64,000 bases of DNA, taken from positions 1,654,001-1,718,000 of the forward strand of contig NZ_JAJNAY010000001.1 in assembly GCF_021010565.1 (NCBI RefSeq), read 5' to 3'. The notes beneath the pieces are model-generated. The model saw only the letters and a program-made list of their open reading frames with translations, had not been told where the DNA came from and did not search any database. This stretch comes from Chryseobacterium turcicum. GTDB taxonomy: Bacteria > Bacteroidota > Bacteroidia > Flavobacteriales > Weeksellaceae. Below, one piece after another: positions 17,311-28,500 of the stretch. Both the position numbers and the translations under genes were made by a program. Position 1 is the stretch's first letter. Every line of letters begins with the position of its first letter.

Positions 17311-18399
17311 ATGAATATAAAAAGTATCATAGTATGCAACTTTGCATTATTATGCGTAATCTCTTGCGGTAAAAACGCTCAAAATAAAAATAAAGAAAAC
17401 AAAGAAGTCCCGGTATTTGTCGTTAAGCAAAAAGACACTTTGGTCAGCAATCAGTTTGTAACAGATATTCAGGCAAAAAGAAATGTCGAAATACGCTCAA
17501 GAATTGATGGACTCTTAGACCATATTTATGTAAATGAAGGTCAGTTTGTGAAAAAAGGTCAGCCATTATTTAAAATTAATGATGCTGAATTAAAGATGGA
17601 GCTTCTTAAAGCAAATGCTACCATTAAACAGACTCTGGCCGATGTGCGCATCGCAGAAGTTGAATTAAAGCAGATTGAAAGTCTTCACGCTAAAAAATTC
17701 GTTGCCAATAACGAATTGGAATTGGTAAAAGCTAAATTATCTTCTGCCAAAGCAAAATATGCCTTTGCTGATGCTGAGAAAAAAACAGTATTGCAAAAAA
17801 TAAGTTTTACGACTGTTTCGGCTCCTTTTGATGGTGTTATTGACGTTATTCCTCACAAAGGCGGAAGTTTGATTACCAACGGAACTTTTTTGACCACGTT
17901 ATCTCAGCTTGATGAGGTGTATGCTTATTTTTCACTTCCTGAAAATGTATATTTTGAACTTCTTTCAAATGACAAGCTTGGGAAACATCAGAAAATAGAA
18001 TTAACACTGCCCAACGGAATGGCGTACCAATTTAATGGTGCTCTAAAGTCTGCTGAGAGTGAAATCGACAGAACAACTGGGTCTATCCGCTACAAAGCAT
18101 TATTTCCAAACCCGAATCGTTTAATTAAGCACGGAACATCTGGAAAATTGACGATTTCTGAAGTTCAGAATGATGCGTTGATGATTCCACAGAAGGCAAC
18201 ATTTTCTATCCAGGATAAAACCTACATTTTCTTAGTTGATAAGAATAATAAAGTAAAAATGACCAATATTGAGGTCGGGACTGCTCTTAAAGATTCTTAT
18301 CTCGTAGAAAGAGGTCTCAAAAAAGGAGATTTGATTATTTATGAAGGCACTCAGTCGTTAAAAGATGGAGACCAAATCAAAATCAAAAACAGACTTTAA
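17311..18399 (+). CDS. RND efflux periplasmic adaptor (membrane fusion lipoprotein)
   Basis: A 362-residue lipoprotein with lipobox CVISC. Residues about 60-100 form the first lipoyl half (GLLDHIYVNEGQFVKKGQPLFKIND), then a helical hairpin with Lys/Glu/Ala-rich repeats, the second lipoyl half (VSAPFDGVIDVIPHKGG) and beta-barrel domains. It links the inner-membrane pump at 18417 to the outer-membrane channel at 21520. The three genes are adjacent or overlapping, giving a complete AcrA-AcrB-OprM-like system of the drug type. Confidence 0.92.
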   Translation: MNIKSIIVCNFALLCVISCGKNAQNKNKENKEVPVFVVKQKDTLVSNQFVTDIQAKRNVEIRSRIDGLLDHIYVNEGQFVKKGQPLFKINDAELKMELLKANATIKQTLADVRIAEVELKQIESLHAKKFVANNELELVKAKLSSAKAKYAFADAEKKTVLQKISFTTVSAPFDGVIDVIPHKGGSLITNGTFLTTLSQLDEVYAYFSLPENVYFELLSNDKLGKHQKIELTLPNGMAYQFNGALKSAESEIDRTTGSIRYKALFPNPNRLIKHGTSGKLTISEVQNDALMIPQKATFSIQDKTYIFLVDKNNKVKMTNIEVGTALKDSYLVERGLKKGDLIIYEGTQSLKDGDQIKIKNRL

Positions 18400-18416
18400 T
18401 TCTTAGATAATCAATT

Positions 18417-21400
18417 ATGGTAGAGATGTTTATAAAACGAAAGGTTCTTTCGTTGGTGATTTCCATTGTCTTTGTTTTGGTAGGAATTATGGCGTTGACC
18501 AAAATGCCTATCACTCAATTTCCCGATATTGTTCCGCCTTCAGTGACGGTAACCGCAAAATATACGGGAGCGAATGCCGAAGTTTCAGCAGATGCAGTAG
18601 CGTTACCTTTAGAACGAGCGATTAATGGTGTTCCGGGAATGACGTATATGTCAACGGTGACTTCTAATGATGGTTTAACTTTGATTCAGGTATTTTTTGA
18701 AGTAGGAACGGACCCCGATTTGGCAGCAGTAAATGTTCAGAACAGGGTGACAACGATTTTAGATGAATTGCCCGAAGAGGTAATCAGGGCTGGAGTTACC
18801 ACAGAAAAGGAAGTAAACAGTATGTTGATGTACCTCAACATCACCAGTACAGACCCAAGTCAGGATGAGCAGTTTATTTATAACTTCACAGACATTAATG
18901 TTCTTCAGGAGCTGAAACGTTTGGATGGAGTAGGCCGTGCCGAAATTATGGGGCAAAAAGAATATTCGATGCGTATTTGGCTTGACCCTCAGAAGATGGC
19001 AGTGTATAATATTTCGGCGGATGAAGTGGTTACGTCACTTCAGAAACAAAATATTTCGGCAGCACCCGGAAAAGTGGGTGAATCTTCAGGTAAAAAAGCA
19101 GGGGAACTACAATATGTAGTAAAATATAAAGGTAAATTTTTTGAACCTAAACAATATCAGGAAATCCCAATCAGGGCCGATGAGAAAGGAACTATTTTGA
19201 AGTTGAAAGATATTGCCAAAGTAGAATTTGGAGCAATGACGTATGGAATGGTTTCCAAAACAGACGGAAGACCTTCAGCATCGATTATGATGAAGCAAAG
19301 ACCGGGCTCAAATGCTTCTGAAGTTATTCAAAATGTTAAAGATAAAATGGCTGAGCTGAAAGTCAATTCTTTCCCTCCCGGGATGGAATACAATATGGCG
19401 TATGATGTTTCAAGGTTTTTGGATGCATCTATTAGTGCGGTTTTAATAACTTTAGTGGAAGCATTTATTCTGGTAGCAATTGTGGTTTTTCTTTTCCTGC
19501 AAGATTGGCGTTCTACATTGATTCCTGTGCTGGCGGTTCCTGTTGCCCTAATCGGAACTTTTGCCTTTATGGATATGCTTGATTTCTCGGTGAATTTGCT
19601 GACGCTTTTTGCATTGGTTCTTGCGATTGGTATTGTCGTCGATAATGCGATTGTCGTCGTCGAGGCTGTTCACGTAAAAATGGAAGAAGGTTATCCACCT
19701 TATGAAGCCACCGTAATTGCGACAAAAGAAATTGCAGGAGCAGTCGTAGCGATTACTTTGGTAATGTCTGCTGTGTTTCTTCCTGTAGCGTTTTTAGATG
19801 GTCCGGTGGGTGTTTTTTACCGACAGTTTTCATTGACTTTAGCAATAAGTATTGTGATTTCGGGAATTAATGCATTAACGTTGACTCCGGCATTATGTGC
19901 TCTTATTTTAAAACCTCATAATCACAACAAAAAGAAAGGATTTATCGACCGTTTCTTTGATAAGTTTAATATTTTTCTTGAGAAAGTAACGAATGGATAT
20001 GTCAATATTTTATCAAAATTTGCTACCCGAACTATAGTCACTTTTGGATTATTGACTTTATTTATCGTACTAACTTGGGGAACTTCGAAATTTCTTGCGT
20101 CAGGATTTATTCCTGTAGAAGACCAGGGAATGGCTTATGTAAGTGTTACTACGCCTCAGGGAGCAACAGTTGAGCGAACTGAAAAAGTTTTAGATGAAAT
20201 TACAACAATAGCCAAAAAAATTGAAGGTGTAGAAAATGTAACAACACTGGCGGGGTATAGTGTCGTGACAGAAATTGCAGGGTCATCTTACGGAATGGCT
20301 ATGATTAACCTTAAAGACTGGAGTGAAAGAGATAAATCGGTAGACGATTTTATTAAAGAGCTAACCGAAAAGACGAAAGGCATTTCAGATGCACAGATTG
20401 AGGCTTTTGCGCCGCCTACAGTTCCTGGGTTTGGTAATACCAGTGGTTTTGAACTTCGTTTGCTCGACAGAACGGGCGGAACCATCGAAAATATGGATGA
20501 AGTCACCAAAAACTTTGTGAAAAAACTGAATGAAACCCCCGAACTGAAAAACAGTTTTACGAGTTTTGATGCCACTTTCCCACAGTATATCATTCATATG
20601 GATTATGATATGGCAGCTAAAAAAGGAGTTTCGGTTGATAATGCAATGTCTACTTTGCAGACGATGTTGGGTTCTTACTATGCTACCAATTTCATCCGAT
20701 TCAGACAGATGTATAAAGTGATGGTTCAGGCAAGTCCGGAATACCGTGAAACGCCTGAAAGTATTTTAAATCTATATTTAAAAAATGACAAAGGCGAAAT
20801 GGTACCTTTCTCGACTTTCATTACCATTGAAAGAGTGTATGGGCCGGAAGTTTTAACCCGTTACAATATGTATATGTCGGCAATGATTAATGGTGAACCT
20901 GCCGAAGGTTATAGTTCTGGAGATGCCATCGCAGCAGTTGAAAAAATTGCAAAAGAAAGTCTTCCGAAAGGCTTTGAAATAGAATGGTCGGGAATGACAA
21001 GAGAAGAAATTCTATCAGGAAATCAGACTTTTTATATTTTCATTGTGTGTTTGGTTTTTGTTTACCTTTTGTTGGCTGCTCAATATGAGAGTTTCCTTTT
21101 ACCAATGCCGGTTTTACTGAGTTTACCAACCGGAATTTTCGGTTCGTACATCGCTTTGCTGGTTTGTGGATTAGACAATAATATTTACGCACAGGTCGCC
21201 TTAGTCATGTTGATTGGATTGTTGGCTAAAAATGCCATACTTATTGTAGAATTTGCCGTCGCCAGTCAGAAAGAAGGAAATGATATTATTCCTGCGGCTA
21301 TTGAAGGAGCAAAACAGCGTCTCCGTCCTATTTTGATGACTTCATTTGCATTTATTGCAGGATTGATTCCGTTGTGTATTGCTTCAGGAGCAGGTGCCAT

Positions 21401-21533
21401 CGGGAACAGGTCAATCGGAACGGCAGCAGCAGGAGGAATGTTAATCGGAACCATTTTCGGACTGATTATTATTCCTGGATTATACATTTTTTTCGCAACC
21501 CTAGAAAACAGAAAGAAAAATGAAACGAAATAA
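18417..21533 (+). CDS. RND multidrug efflux permease (HAE1/AcrB type)
   Basis: A 1038-residue inner-membrane transporter of normal family length. It has the N-terminal TM1 (VLSLVISIVFVLVGIMAL), the porter-domain opening PDIVPPSVTVTAKYTGA, and the TM4 motif GIVVDNAIVVVEAVH, where one aspartate of the usual DD pair is Asn. A second set of six TM helices runs from about residue 860 (LVFVYLLLAAQYES). Proton-driven drug or detergent export to the adaptor/channel is the expected role. The overlapping outer-membrane gene begins 14 nt before its stop. Confidence 0.94.
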   Translation: MVEMFIKRKVLSLVISIVFVLVGIMALTKMPITQFPDIVPPSVTVTAKYTGANAEVSADAVALPLERAINGVPGMTYMSTVTSNDGLTLIQVFFEVGTDPDLAAVNVQNRVTTILDELPEEVIRAGVTTEKEVNSMLMYLNITSTDPSQDEQFIYNFTDINVLQELKRLDGVGRAEIMGQKEYSMRIWLDPQKMAVYNISADEVVTSLQKQNISAAPGKVGESSGKKAGELQYVVKYKGKFFEPKQYQEIPIRADEKGTILKLKDIAKVEFGAMTYGMVSKTDGRPSASIMMKQRPGSNASEVIQNVKDKMAELKVNSFPPGMEYNMAYDVSRFLDASISAVLITLVEAFILVAIVVFLFLQDWRSTLIPVLAVPVALIGTFAFMDMLDFSVNLLTLFALVLAIGIVVDNAIVVVEAVHVKMEEGYPPYEATVIATKEIAGAVVAITLVMSAVFLPVAFLDGPVGVFYRQFSLTLAISIVISGINALTLTPALCALILKPHNHNKKKGFIDRFFDKFNIFLEKVTNGYVNILSKFATRTIVTFGLLTLFIVLTWGTSKFLASGFIPVEDQGMAYVSVTTPQGATVERTEKVLDEITTIAKKIEGVENVTTLAGYSVVTEIAGSSYGMAMINLKDWSERDKSVDDFIKELTEKTKGISDAQIEAFAPPTVPGFGNTSGFELRLLDRTGGTIENMDEVTKNFVKKLNETPELKNSFTSFDATFPQYIIHMDYDMAAKKGVSVDNAMSTLQTMLGSYYATNFIRFRQMYKVMVQASPEYRETPESILNLYLKNDKGEMVPFSTFITIERVYGPEVLTRYNMYMSAMINGEPAEGYSSGDAIAAVEKIAKESLPKGFEIEWSGMTREEILSGNQTFYIFIVCLVFVYLLLAAQYESFLLPMPVLLSLPTGIFGSYIALLVCGLDNNIYAQVALVMLIGLLAKNAILIVEFAVASQKEGNDIIPAAIEGAKQRLRPILMTSFAFIAGLIPLCIASGAGAIGNRSIGTAAAGGMLIGTIFGLIIIPGLYIFFATLENRKKNETK

Positions 21534-22968
21534 ATTCAAACTTATCATTTGGAGCGCAGCGGCATTTTCATTAGTGTCGTGTGCAATTCCAAAGGTAACC
21601 GACATCAAAGAATTAAAAGAAACCCCTGAACTAAAAACTTCGGAAATAGTAAAAGATTCTGCCGATTTTACGGGAATTGATTTAGAAACTTATTTTACAG
21701 ATAAAAATCTGCTGACGTTATTTAATCAGGTAAAAGAAGCAAATCCTGATTTTAAAATTGCGCAGCAGAGAATTGAAATGGCCAACAGTTTTTTGAAACG
21801 TTCAAAATCTGAAATGCTTCCTTCATTAGAAATAGGTGCTATCGTGTCGGGTGACCGTTACGGAAAATATACAATGGACGGTGTAGGAAATTACGATACC
21901 AATTTTTCAAATAATATCAGTGAACAGCAGAAAATCAATACGACGTTTACGCCCAATTATTGGATGGGTGCAAGAAGCAGTTGGGAAATTGATGCTTGGG
22001 GAAAACTGAAAAATAAAAAACTTTCTGCCCAAAACAAATTTTTAGCGTCCGAAGAAGGGTTGAAACTCTTACAAACCGACCTGTTTACCGATATTGCTAA
22101 TCTGTATTATGACTTAATAGCTTTGGATAAACGTCTGAAAATCTATCAAGACAATTACAATTTGCAGAAAAGAGCTTTTGAAATCATAAAAGCACAACGT
22201 GAAGTAGGGAAGGTGACCGAACTTGCCGTGCAGCAGTTTAAAGCACAAAATAATAACTGGTTAGCTGAAATTGAACACATCAAAGTTGAAATTGTTACCG
22301 TAAAACAGGCTATTTCTACATTGACAGGCGTTTATGGCGGTGAAATTGAAAGAAGCCCAACACTTTTGCAGACCAATTTTGAAATACTCAACAAAAATAT
22401 TAATGTGGATGCTGTGATTCATTCACGACCGGATGTGGTTTCAAATTATTATGTGTTGCAGGCTTCACACGCAGATGCCAAAGCAGCGAGAGCATCATTT
22501 TATCCTAAAATTGACTTGGGAGCAACGTTCGGACTAAATTCTTTTTCTGCTGAAACATTATTTAAACCTGCTTCATTGGCCGGACAGCTTTTGGGAGGTT
22601 TAATGGTACCTGTTTTCAATAAAGGTCAGTTGAAATATGAGTTTAATATTGCTAATGGCGAGCAGGAGATTGCATTTTTAAACTATCAGAAAAGCGTTAC
22701 AGGAGCGTTTAATGAATTACAGTCAGTTTTAAAACAGACCAAAATATTTCATCGTGTTTTAGATTTGAAAGAAGAAGAGGTGAGCTTTTTAGATAAAGGA
22801 ATTGAAGTTTCCAATGATTTGTATATCACGGGTTACGCCAATTATTTTGAATTAATTAATGCTCAGAAAAGTAAACTTGAAGCTGAGTTGGATTTACTTA
22901 AATTTCAGCACGAAAATACTAAGAATAATGTATTGTTATTTAAAGCGTTAGGTGGTAAATTGAACTAA
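21520..22968 (+). CDS. Outer membrane efflux lipoprotein (NodT/OprM type)
   Basis: A 482-residue outer-membrane factor with lipobox SLVSC and the two tandem TolC-like helical/beta repeats (WEIDAWGKLKNKKLSAQ in the first, NKGQLKYEFNIANGEQ in the second). Together with the two genes before it, it completes a tripartite pump. It overlaps the permease gene by 14 nt. The terminator at 23032 separates it from the convergent metal pump. Confidence 0.92.
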   Translation: MKRNKFKLIIWSAAAFSLVSCAIPKVTDIKELKETPELKTSEIVKDSADFTGIDLETYFTDKNLLTLFNQVKEANPDFKIAQQRIEMANSFLKRSKSEMLPSLEIGAIVSGDRYGKYTMDGVGNYDTNFSNNISEQQKINTTFTPNYWMGARSSWEIDAWGKLKNKKLSAQNKFLASEEGLKLLQTDLFTDIANLYYDLIALDKRLKIYQDNYNLQKRAFEIIKAQREVGKVTELAVQQFKAQNNNWLAEIEHIKVEIVTVKQAISTLTGVYGGEIERSPTLLQTNFEILNKNINVDAVIHSRPDVVSNYYVLQASHADAKAARASFYPKIDLGATFGLNSFSAETLFKPASLAGQLLGGLMVPVFNKGQLKYEFNIANGEQEIAFLNYQKSVTGAFNELQSVLKQTKIFHRVLDLKEEEVSFLDKGIEVSNDLYITGYANYFELINAQKSKLEAELDLLKFQHENTKNNVLLFKALGGKLN

Positions 22969-23031
22969 TTGCGTTTTGAGTATATGTCTTTCATATCAAT
23001 GAAAAGACGAAATATAATTTTAGTTATTCAA

Positions 23032-23075
23032 AAAGAAGAGTCCGTTTCACTAATTGTGAGATGGACTCTTTCTTT
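23032..23075. terminator. Bidirectional terminator between two convergent RND operons
   Basis: The arm at 23032-23049 (AAAGAAGAGTCCGTTTCA) pairs with 23057-23075 with G-U pairs and one bulge. An A-run on the left and a T-run on the right let it work in both directions. It sits 8 nt from the stop codon of the minus-strand adaptor. Confidence 0.8.
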
Positions 23076-23082
23076 TTATAAT

Positions 23083-24234
23083 TTACTCCACTTTATTTTT
23101 AAGCAACATCAGAAGGCTATAGGCACCTTTCTGAACAATCTTTTTATCTCTCAAATTTTCCACTTTTAAAATTTCTGTGAATTGGTCGTCAGAAATCCCT
23201 GTATTAACAGGAATTATTTTGAATTTTTTATTTCCGAGTTCTTCAAAAATATAGTTTTTATTTTCAAAAGAAACTACTGATTCGTTTGGTAAACCAACAG
23301 TGTAACGACTGTTGACCGTAACTTCTGCGTTGATGTACATCCCTTTGATAAACTCATGATTCGGGCTCGAAAGTTTGGCAACAGCAACCGACGAACCTCC
23401 GTTTTCAATATTGGGAACGATGCTTATAATTTTTGCACTCGATTTTTTCTCAGGACTTTGATTATTATACACCAAAATTTCCTGCCCGATTTTTACATCA
23501 TTGATATCTTTTTCAAACACTTTTAGCTCAAGCAACAAACCTGAAGGATTAATCAATTCAAACAAAGTGTCTGAAGGATTAATATATTGCCCATTGTTCA
23601 CTGAAATTTTGCTTACAAAACCATTGAAAGGAGCATAAACATTAATTCTACTTCTGATATTTCCAGAGCTTAATCCTTTTGCATTAATGCCGATGATTCT
23701 TAATTTTTCTTCCAGACCTTTCAACGTTGCAATTAAAGTTGAATAATCTGCCTGAGCTGTTTGCAGGGTTTTATCACTGCTTGCTTTACTGGTATTTAAA
23801 TCTTTTTGACGATTGAGATTCAACCTTGCCGATTCCAACTGCGCTTTTGTGACTAAATAATCCTGTTGTAATTGGATAAATTGTGGGTCTTCCACGACAG
23901 CCAAAATCTGTCCTTTGCTGAAACGACTTCCATTAATCACATGAATCGATTTGATATGACCGCCCATAATACTGGAAATCGAACTGATATGAGAAGGTGC
24001 AATGTCTACTTTTCCATTCAGTCGAACCAATTTTTGCATCGTCTTTTCCTGAACCGTTGTCGTTGTTAAACCGACCGTTTGCATTTGTTGAACCGATAAT
24101 TGAACCGTACTTTGGTCTTTTTCTTTAAATTTTGTGTTTTCATACACTGTTTTTTCTTCCTCATTTTTCCCTGAGCAGGAAGATAATAGTAAGATTACAC
24201 TTAAACTGAAGATTGATATGTTTTTAAGATACAT
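23083..24234 (-). CDS. RND heavy-metal efflux adaptor (CusB/CzcB type)
   Basis: A 383-residue lipoprotein (lipobox LLSSC) with the short hairpin and lipoyl halves typical of metal-type adaptors (HIKSIHVINGSRFSKGQIL and VYAPFNGFVSKISVNNGQYI). The start at 24234 (MYLKN) is preferred because it places the signal peptide correctly and leaves a 7-nt gap after the upstream channel gene; the ORF itself extends 13 codons further. It is the last gene of the minus-strand metal pump operon. Confidence 0.88.
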   Translation of the reverse strand: MYLKNISIFSLSVILLLSSCSGKNEEEKTVYENTKFKEKDQSTVQLSVQQMQTVGLTTTTVQEKTMQKLVRLNGKVDIAPSHISSISSIMGGHIKSIHVINGSRFSKGQILAVVEDPQFIQLQQDYLVTKAQLESARLNLNRQKDLNTSKASSDKTLQTAQADYSTLIATLKGLEEKLRIIGINAKGLSSGNIRSRINVYAPFNGFVSKISVNNGQYINPSDTLFELINPSGLLLELKVFEKDINDVKIGQEILVYNNQSPEKKSSAKIISIVPNIENGGSSVAVAKLSSPNHEFIKGMYINAEVTVNSRYTVGLPNESVVSFENKNYIFEELGNKKFKIIPVNTGISDDQFTEILKVENLRDKKIVQKGAYSLLMLLKNKVE

Positions 24235-24241
24235 TTTGCTG

Positions 24242-25450
24242 TTATTTTGATAATAAGAAATTAATTTCGGCACCGATTTGATTGAGTCTTTCGAGATTGT
24301 CGATGTAATCTACTTTTGTTTTCACTGCCTGATTGGTCAGAATAACCCAGTTGAGATAGTCAATTTCACCGACTTCCATTTGCTTTTGAGCGGTTTTTAA
24401 AATCGTTTCAGACTTTGGAAGCTGTTTTTGTTCATAATTTTCAACGATTTTCAGTTGATTGGTATAGCTGTTTACTTGTTGACCGAATCTATTTTTCAGT
24501 TCAATTTGTTTACGCTGATATTCGTTTTCAGAAATTAATACTTTTGCTTTCGTTGCTTTTGCCAACGCTCGTTGACCTTTCGTAAACAACGGAATTCCAA
24601 CACCGACCTGAACTGCATTAAAACGATTATCATTCACATTTTTCATACTTTGATTGGTATATCCTACCAATAAATCAGGCAACAGTTTAGATTTTTCAAG
24701 CTGAGCTTCTGCTTCATTCACTTTTATCTGTTGATTTAAATATTGTAATTCAGGATGTTGTTTAATCATTTCTTCCGAAACCTGAACGTTAATATTCATT
24801 GTTGGCTTGTCAGAAATCGGTTGATAGGGTGAATCAGACTGAAGCAATAACTGAAGCTGAAGTTGAGTGATATTCAAATCATTTTCCAATAAAGTCAATT
24901 GCGTTTTTGCTTGTTCACGCTGAATTTCTGCCGTTGCTTCTTCCAAAATATTAGCTTCGCCTTTTTTTAATCTAAGACTGGCTTTGTCCGCAAAACTACT
25001 GTACAAATGACTGATATATTCAATCACTTTTTTCTTTTCCTGAAGCGTCAGAATTCTGTAGAAAACATCCAAAACTTGCTTTGCCAATTGCGCTTTCGTC
25101 AAATTTTGATTGATGATACTTGCATTCCATTCTGCATCGAGCATTTGTTTTCTTTTCGTATAAACTGTAGGGAAGCTGAAACGTTGGGAAATTGAGAACG
25201 AATTATCGGTTTCCACACCATTCATTTGTCCGATTTGTGCAGTGACTTCTGTTTGTGGAATATCAAGATAGGTTGATTTTAATTTTTCTTGATATTCAGA
25301 AATTAATCGTGAGTTTTTTAAAGTTCCGTTTTGTTGAAAAGCTTTTTCCAAAGCCTGTTCGTACGTAATATTTTCCTGAGCATTGACCATTCCGAAAGAA
25401 ATCAGTAATAATAGTGCAGTCAGTTTTTTATGATTGTTTGAAAATTTCAT
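24242..25450 (-). CDS. Outer membrane channel of the metal efflux system (CusC/CzcC-like TolC)
   Basis: A 402-residue TolC-family protein with signal peptide (ALLLLISFGMVNAQ). Its repeats ITYEQALEKAFQQNGTLK and VGVGIPLFTKGQRALAKATK are typical of the short CzcC-like branch. It is encoded between the permease and adaptor of the same metal-type pump; the 78-bp gap to the permease holds nothing notable. Confidence 0.88.
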   Translation of the reverse strand: MKFSNNHKKLTALLLLISFGMVNAQENITYEQALEKAFQQNGTLKNSRLISEYQEKLKSTYLDIPQTEVTAQIGQMNGVETDNSFSISQRFSFPTVYTKRKQMLDAEWNASIINQNLTKAQLAKQVLDVFYRILTLQEKKKVIEYISHLYSSFADKASLRLKKGEANILEEATAEIQREQAKTQLTLLENDLNITQLQLQLLLQSDSPYQPISDKPTMNINVQVSEEMIKQHPELQYLNQQIKVNEAEAQLEKSKLLPDLLVGYTNQSMKNVNDNRFNAVQVGVGIPLFTKGQRALAKATKAKVLISENEYQRKQIELKNRFGQQVNSYTNQLKIVENYEQKQLPKSETILKTAQKQMEVGEIDYLNWVILTNQAVKTKVDYIDNLERLNQIGAEINFLLSK

Positions 25451-25528
25451 TATATTTATTTTTAACGCAATGAGCGCAGAGATTTCTTTATTTGATTGAG
25501 GATTTTTTTCGCAATAGCGTTCCTTCAG

Positions 25529-28500
25529 CTAGGATTTAGCTTTTTGAAACTTTTTCTTTTTGCTGACACCTTCAAATAAGACATAAAGAATCGGTAAAAC
25601 GAATAAGGTTAAAAGTGTTGCAAGCATTAAACCTCCGATAACCACGGTTGCTAAAGGTCGCTGTACTTCTGCACCGGCACCGTCGCTGATGGCCATGGGT
25701 AAAAATCCTAATGAAGCCACAAAAGCAGTCATCAAAACCGGACGAAGACGAATTCTCGTTCCCATCAAAACGATTCTGCTTAAGTTATTGACACCGTCTT
25801 TTTTCAATCTGTTAAATTCTGAAATCAATACAATTCCATTCAAAACAGCAACTCCGAAAAGGGCAATAAAGCCAACCCCCGCGCTGATACTGAAAGGCAT
25901 TCCTCTCAAAGCTAAAAAGTAAATTCCTCCGATTGCCGATAACGGAATCGCGGTGTAAATCAGTAAACTATGTTTTACAGAACCGAAGGCGAAGAATAGC
26001 AATAAGAAAATCATAACCAAAGAAATAGGAACGGCAATTCCCAATCTTGATTTGGCTTCATTTAAATTTTCAAAAGCACCACCGTAGGAAATTGTATATC
26101 CTGCAGATAATTTCAAGTCTTTGTTTACCTTTTGCTGAAGCTCTTCCACAATAGTTTGAACATCTCTTCCTCTAACGTTGAAACCGACAACAATCCTGCG
26201 TTTTGTATCTTCCCGCTGAATCTGATTCGGACTTTCCTTTAATTCTACTTTTGCCAATTGAGACAACGGAATCTGTTCGCCATTCGGAGTAGGAACCAAT
26301 AGATTTTGAATGCTAGTAATATCTTTTTTATGCTCCTGATCCATTCGGACAACTACATCGAATTTTCTTTCCCCTTCATATAAAGAACCTGCAGTTTGCC
26401 CGGCAAAAGCCATGTTGATTACTCTGTTGATTTCAGCAACTGAAATATTATAACGAGACAATTCAGCCCGATTATAATCTATGACTACTTGCGGAGCACC
26501 GACAACGGGTTCTAAATACAAATCTTGAGCACCGCTTACAGTCGTGATAATTCCGCCTAACTTTTGGGCGTAAGTAGCCAAGCTATCTAAATCTTCACCA
26601 TAAATTTTGCAGACAACATCTTGTCTTGCACCGGTCATTAATTCATTAAAACGCATCTGCACCGGAAACTGAAAACCGGTGGTTAAACCGGGAATTACTT
26701 TCAACGCATTACTCATTTTCTCAGAAAGCTCAGGAAATGATGATGCGGAAGTCCATTCTTTTTTAGGCTTTAAAACAATAATCATATCTCCGGCATCCAT
26801 CGGCATTGGCTCGGTAGGAATTTCGGCACTTCCAATTTTGGTAACTACCTTTTGAACTTCCGGAAACTGTTTTAATAAAATCTTGGCAGCTTGTGTGGTG
26901 GTTTTTTTAGTTTCCTCGATATTACTTCCCTGAAGAATTCTCATCTCCACCGCAAAATCACCTTCTTCCAAAGAAGGAATAAATTCTCCACCCATTCTTG
27001 AAAGTACAAAAACGGCTCCTGCAAATAGAACAATCACAGTAAGTATAATCGTTTTTCTGAATTTCAAGGCTTTTATCAACAGTTTCTGATGACCAATTTC
27101 AACCTTAGTCATCACTTTATCAGAAACATTGTCTTTTGTTTTTTTCTTTCGGCTCAAGACCAAAGAACTCATCATCGGAATGTAGGTTAATGACAGTATA
27201 AATGCTCCAACCAAGGCAAAAGCAACCGTTTGAGCCATTGGTTTAAACATTTTTCCTTCAATTCCCTGAAGCGTAAAGATGGGCAGATATACAATTAAGA
27301 TAATAATCTGTCCAAAAACGGCGCTGTTTACCATTTTTGTCGCTGAGCTGGAAACCTGGTTATCCATTTCCGCTTTTGAAAGCATATTGTCTTTTCCGAA
27401 ATGTTTTTTGTGGGCTAACTGATGGAGAACGGCCTCTACAATAATGACGGCTCCGTCGACAATTAATCCGAAATCTAAAGCTCCGAGGCTCATTAAGTTT
27501 CCTCCGACGCCGAAAATATTCATCATAATGATGGCAAAAAGCATTGCCAAAGGAATTACGGAAGCAACTAATAATCCTGCTCTGAAATTTCCTAGGAATA
27601 AAACCAAAATGAAAACGACGATTAATGCGCCTTCCATCAAATTGGTTTTTACAGTACTGATGGTATTATTAACCATTTTAGCTCTATCCAAAAACGGCTC
27701 AACGACAACACCTTCCGGTAAAGATTCCTGAATTTTATCTAATCTTTGTTTGATATTTCCGATGACTTCATTGGCATTTTCGCCTTTCAGCATTAAAACA
27801 ATTGCCCCGGAAACTTCGCCCGTATCATTGAAAGTCATTGCACCATATCGTGTTGCGAAGCCAATTTTAACATCGGCAACATCTTTAATATGAACCGGAA
27901 TTCCCTCTTTTGTATTTGAAACCTGAATATTTCCAATGTCTTCAGAACTTCCTAAAAGTCCTTCACTGCGAATGAAAAGAACAGTTTCTTTCTTTTCGAT
28001 GTAAGCTCCACCCGTATTTTGATTGTTCTTTTCGAGCGCATCAAAAACATCATTGATATTGATATTAAAAGCCTGAAGCTGATTCGGATTAATGGCAATT
28101 TCATATTGTTTTAATTTGCCTCCAAAACTGCTGACGTCGGCAACACCTTTTGTCCCTAATAATTGTCTGCGGATAACCCAATCCTGAATTGTTCTGAGTT
28201 CGGTTTCATCATAAACGTGTTCATACCCTTTTTTTGCCCTTACAACATATTGGAAAATTTCACCTAAACCTGATGAAATAGGACCTAGCTCAGGTTTTCC
28301 GATGCCCTCAGGTATATTTTGCTGAACCAATTGCAATCGTTCCTGAACCTGTTGACGGGCCCAATACACATCAGTATCATCATCAAAAACTACCGTTACC
28401 AACGATAATCCAAAACGTGAAAAACTACGGATTTCGGTAATTCCGCTGATATTGCTGGTTGCCTGTTCGATAGGGAAAGTTACGAGTCGTTCAATATCTG

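Noticed and set aside
22969..23169. 66-codon ORF after the RND channel gene
   Set aside because: It runs through the bidirectional terminator and into the convergent adaptor gene.
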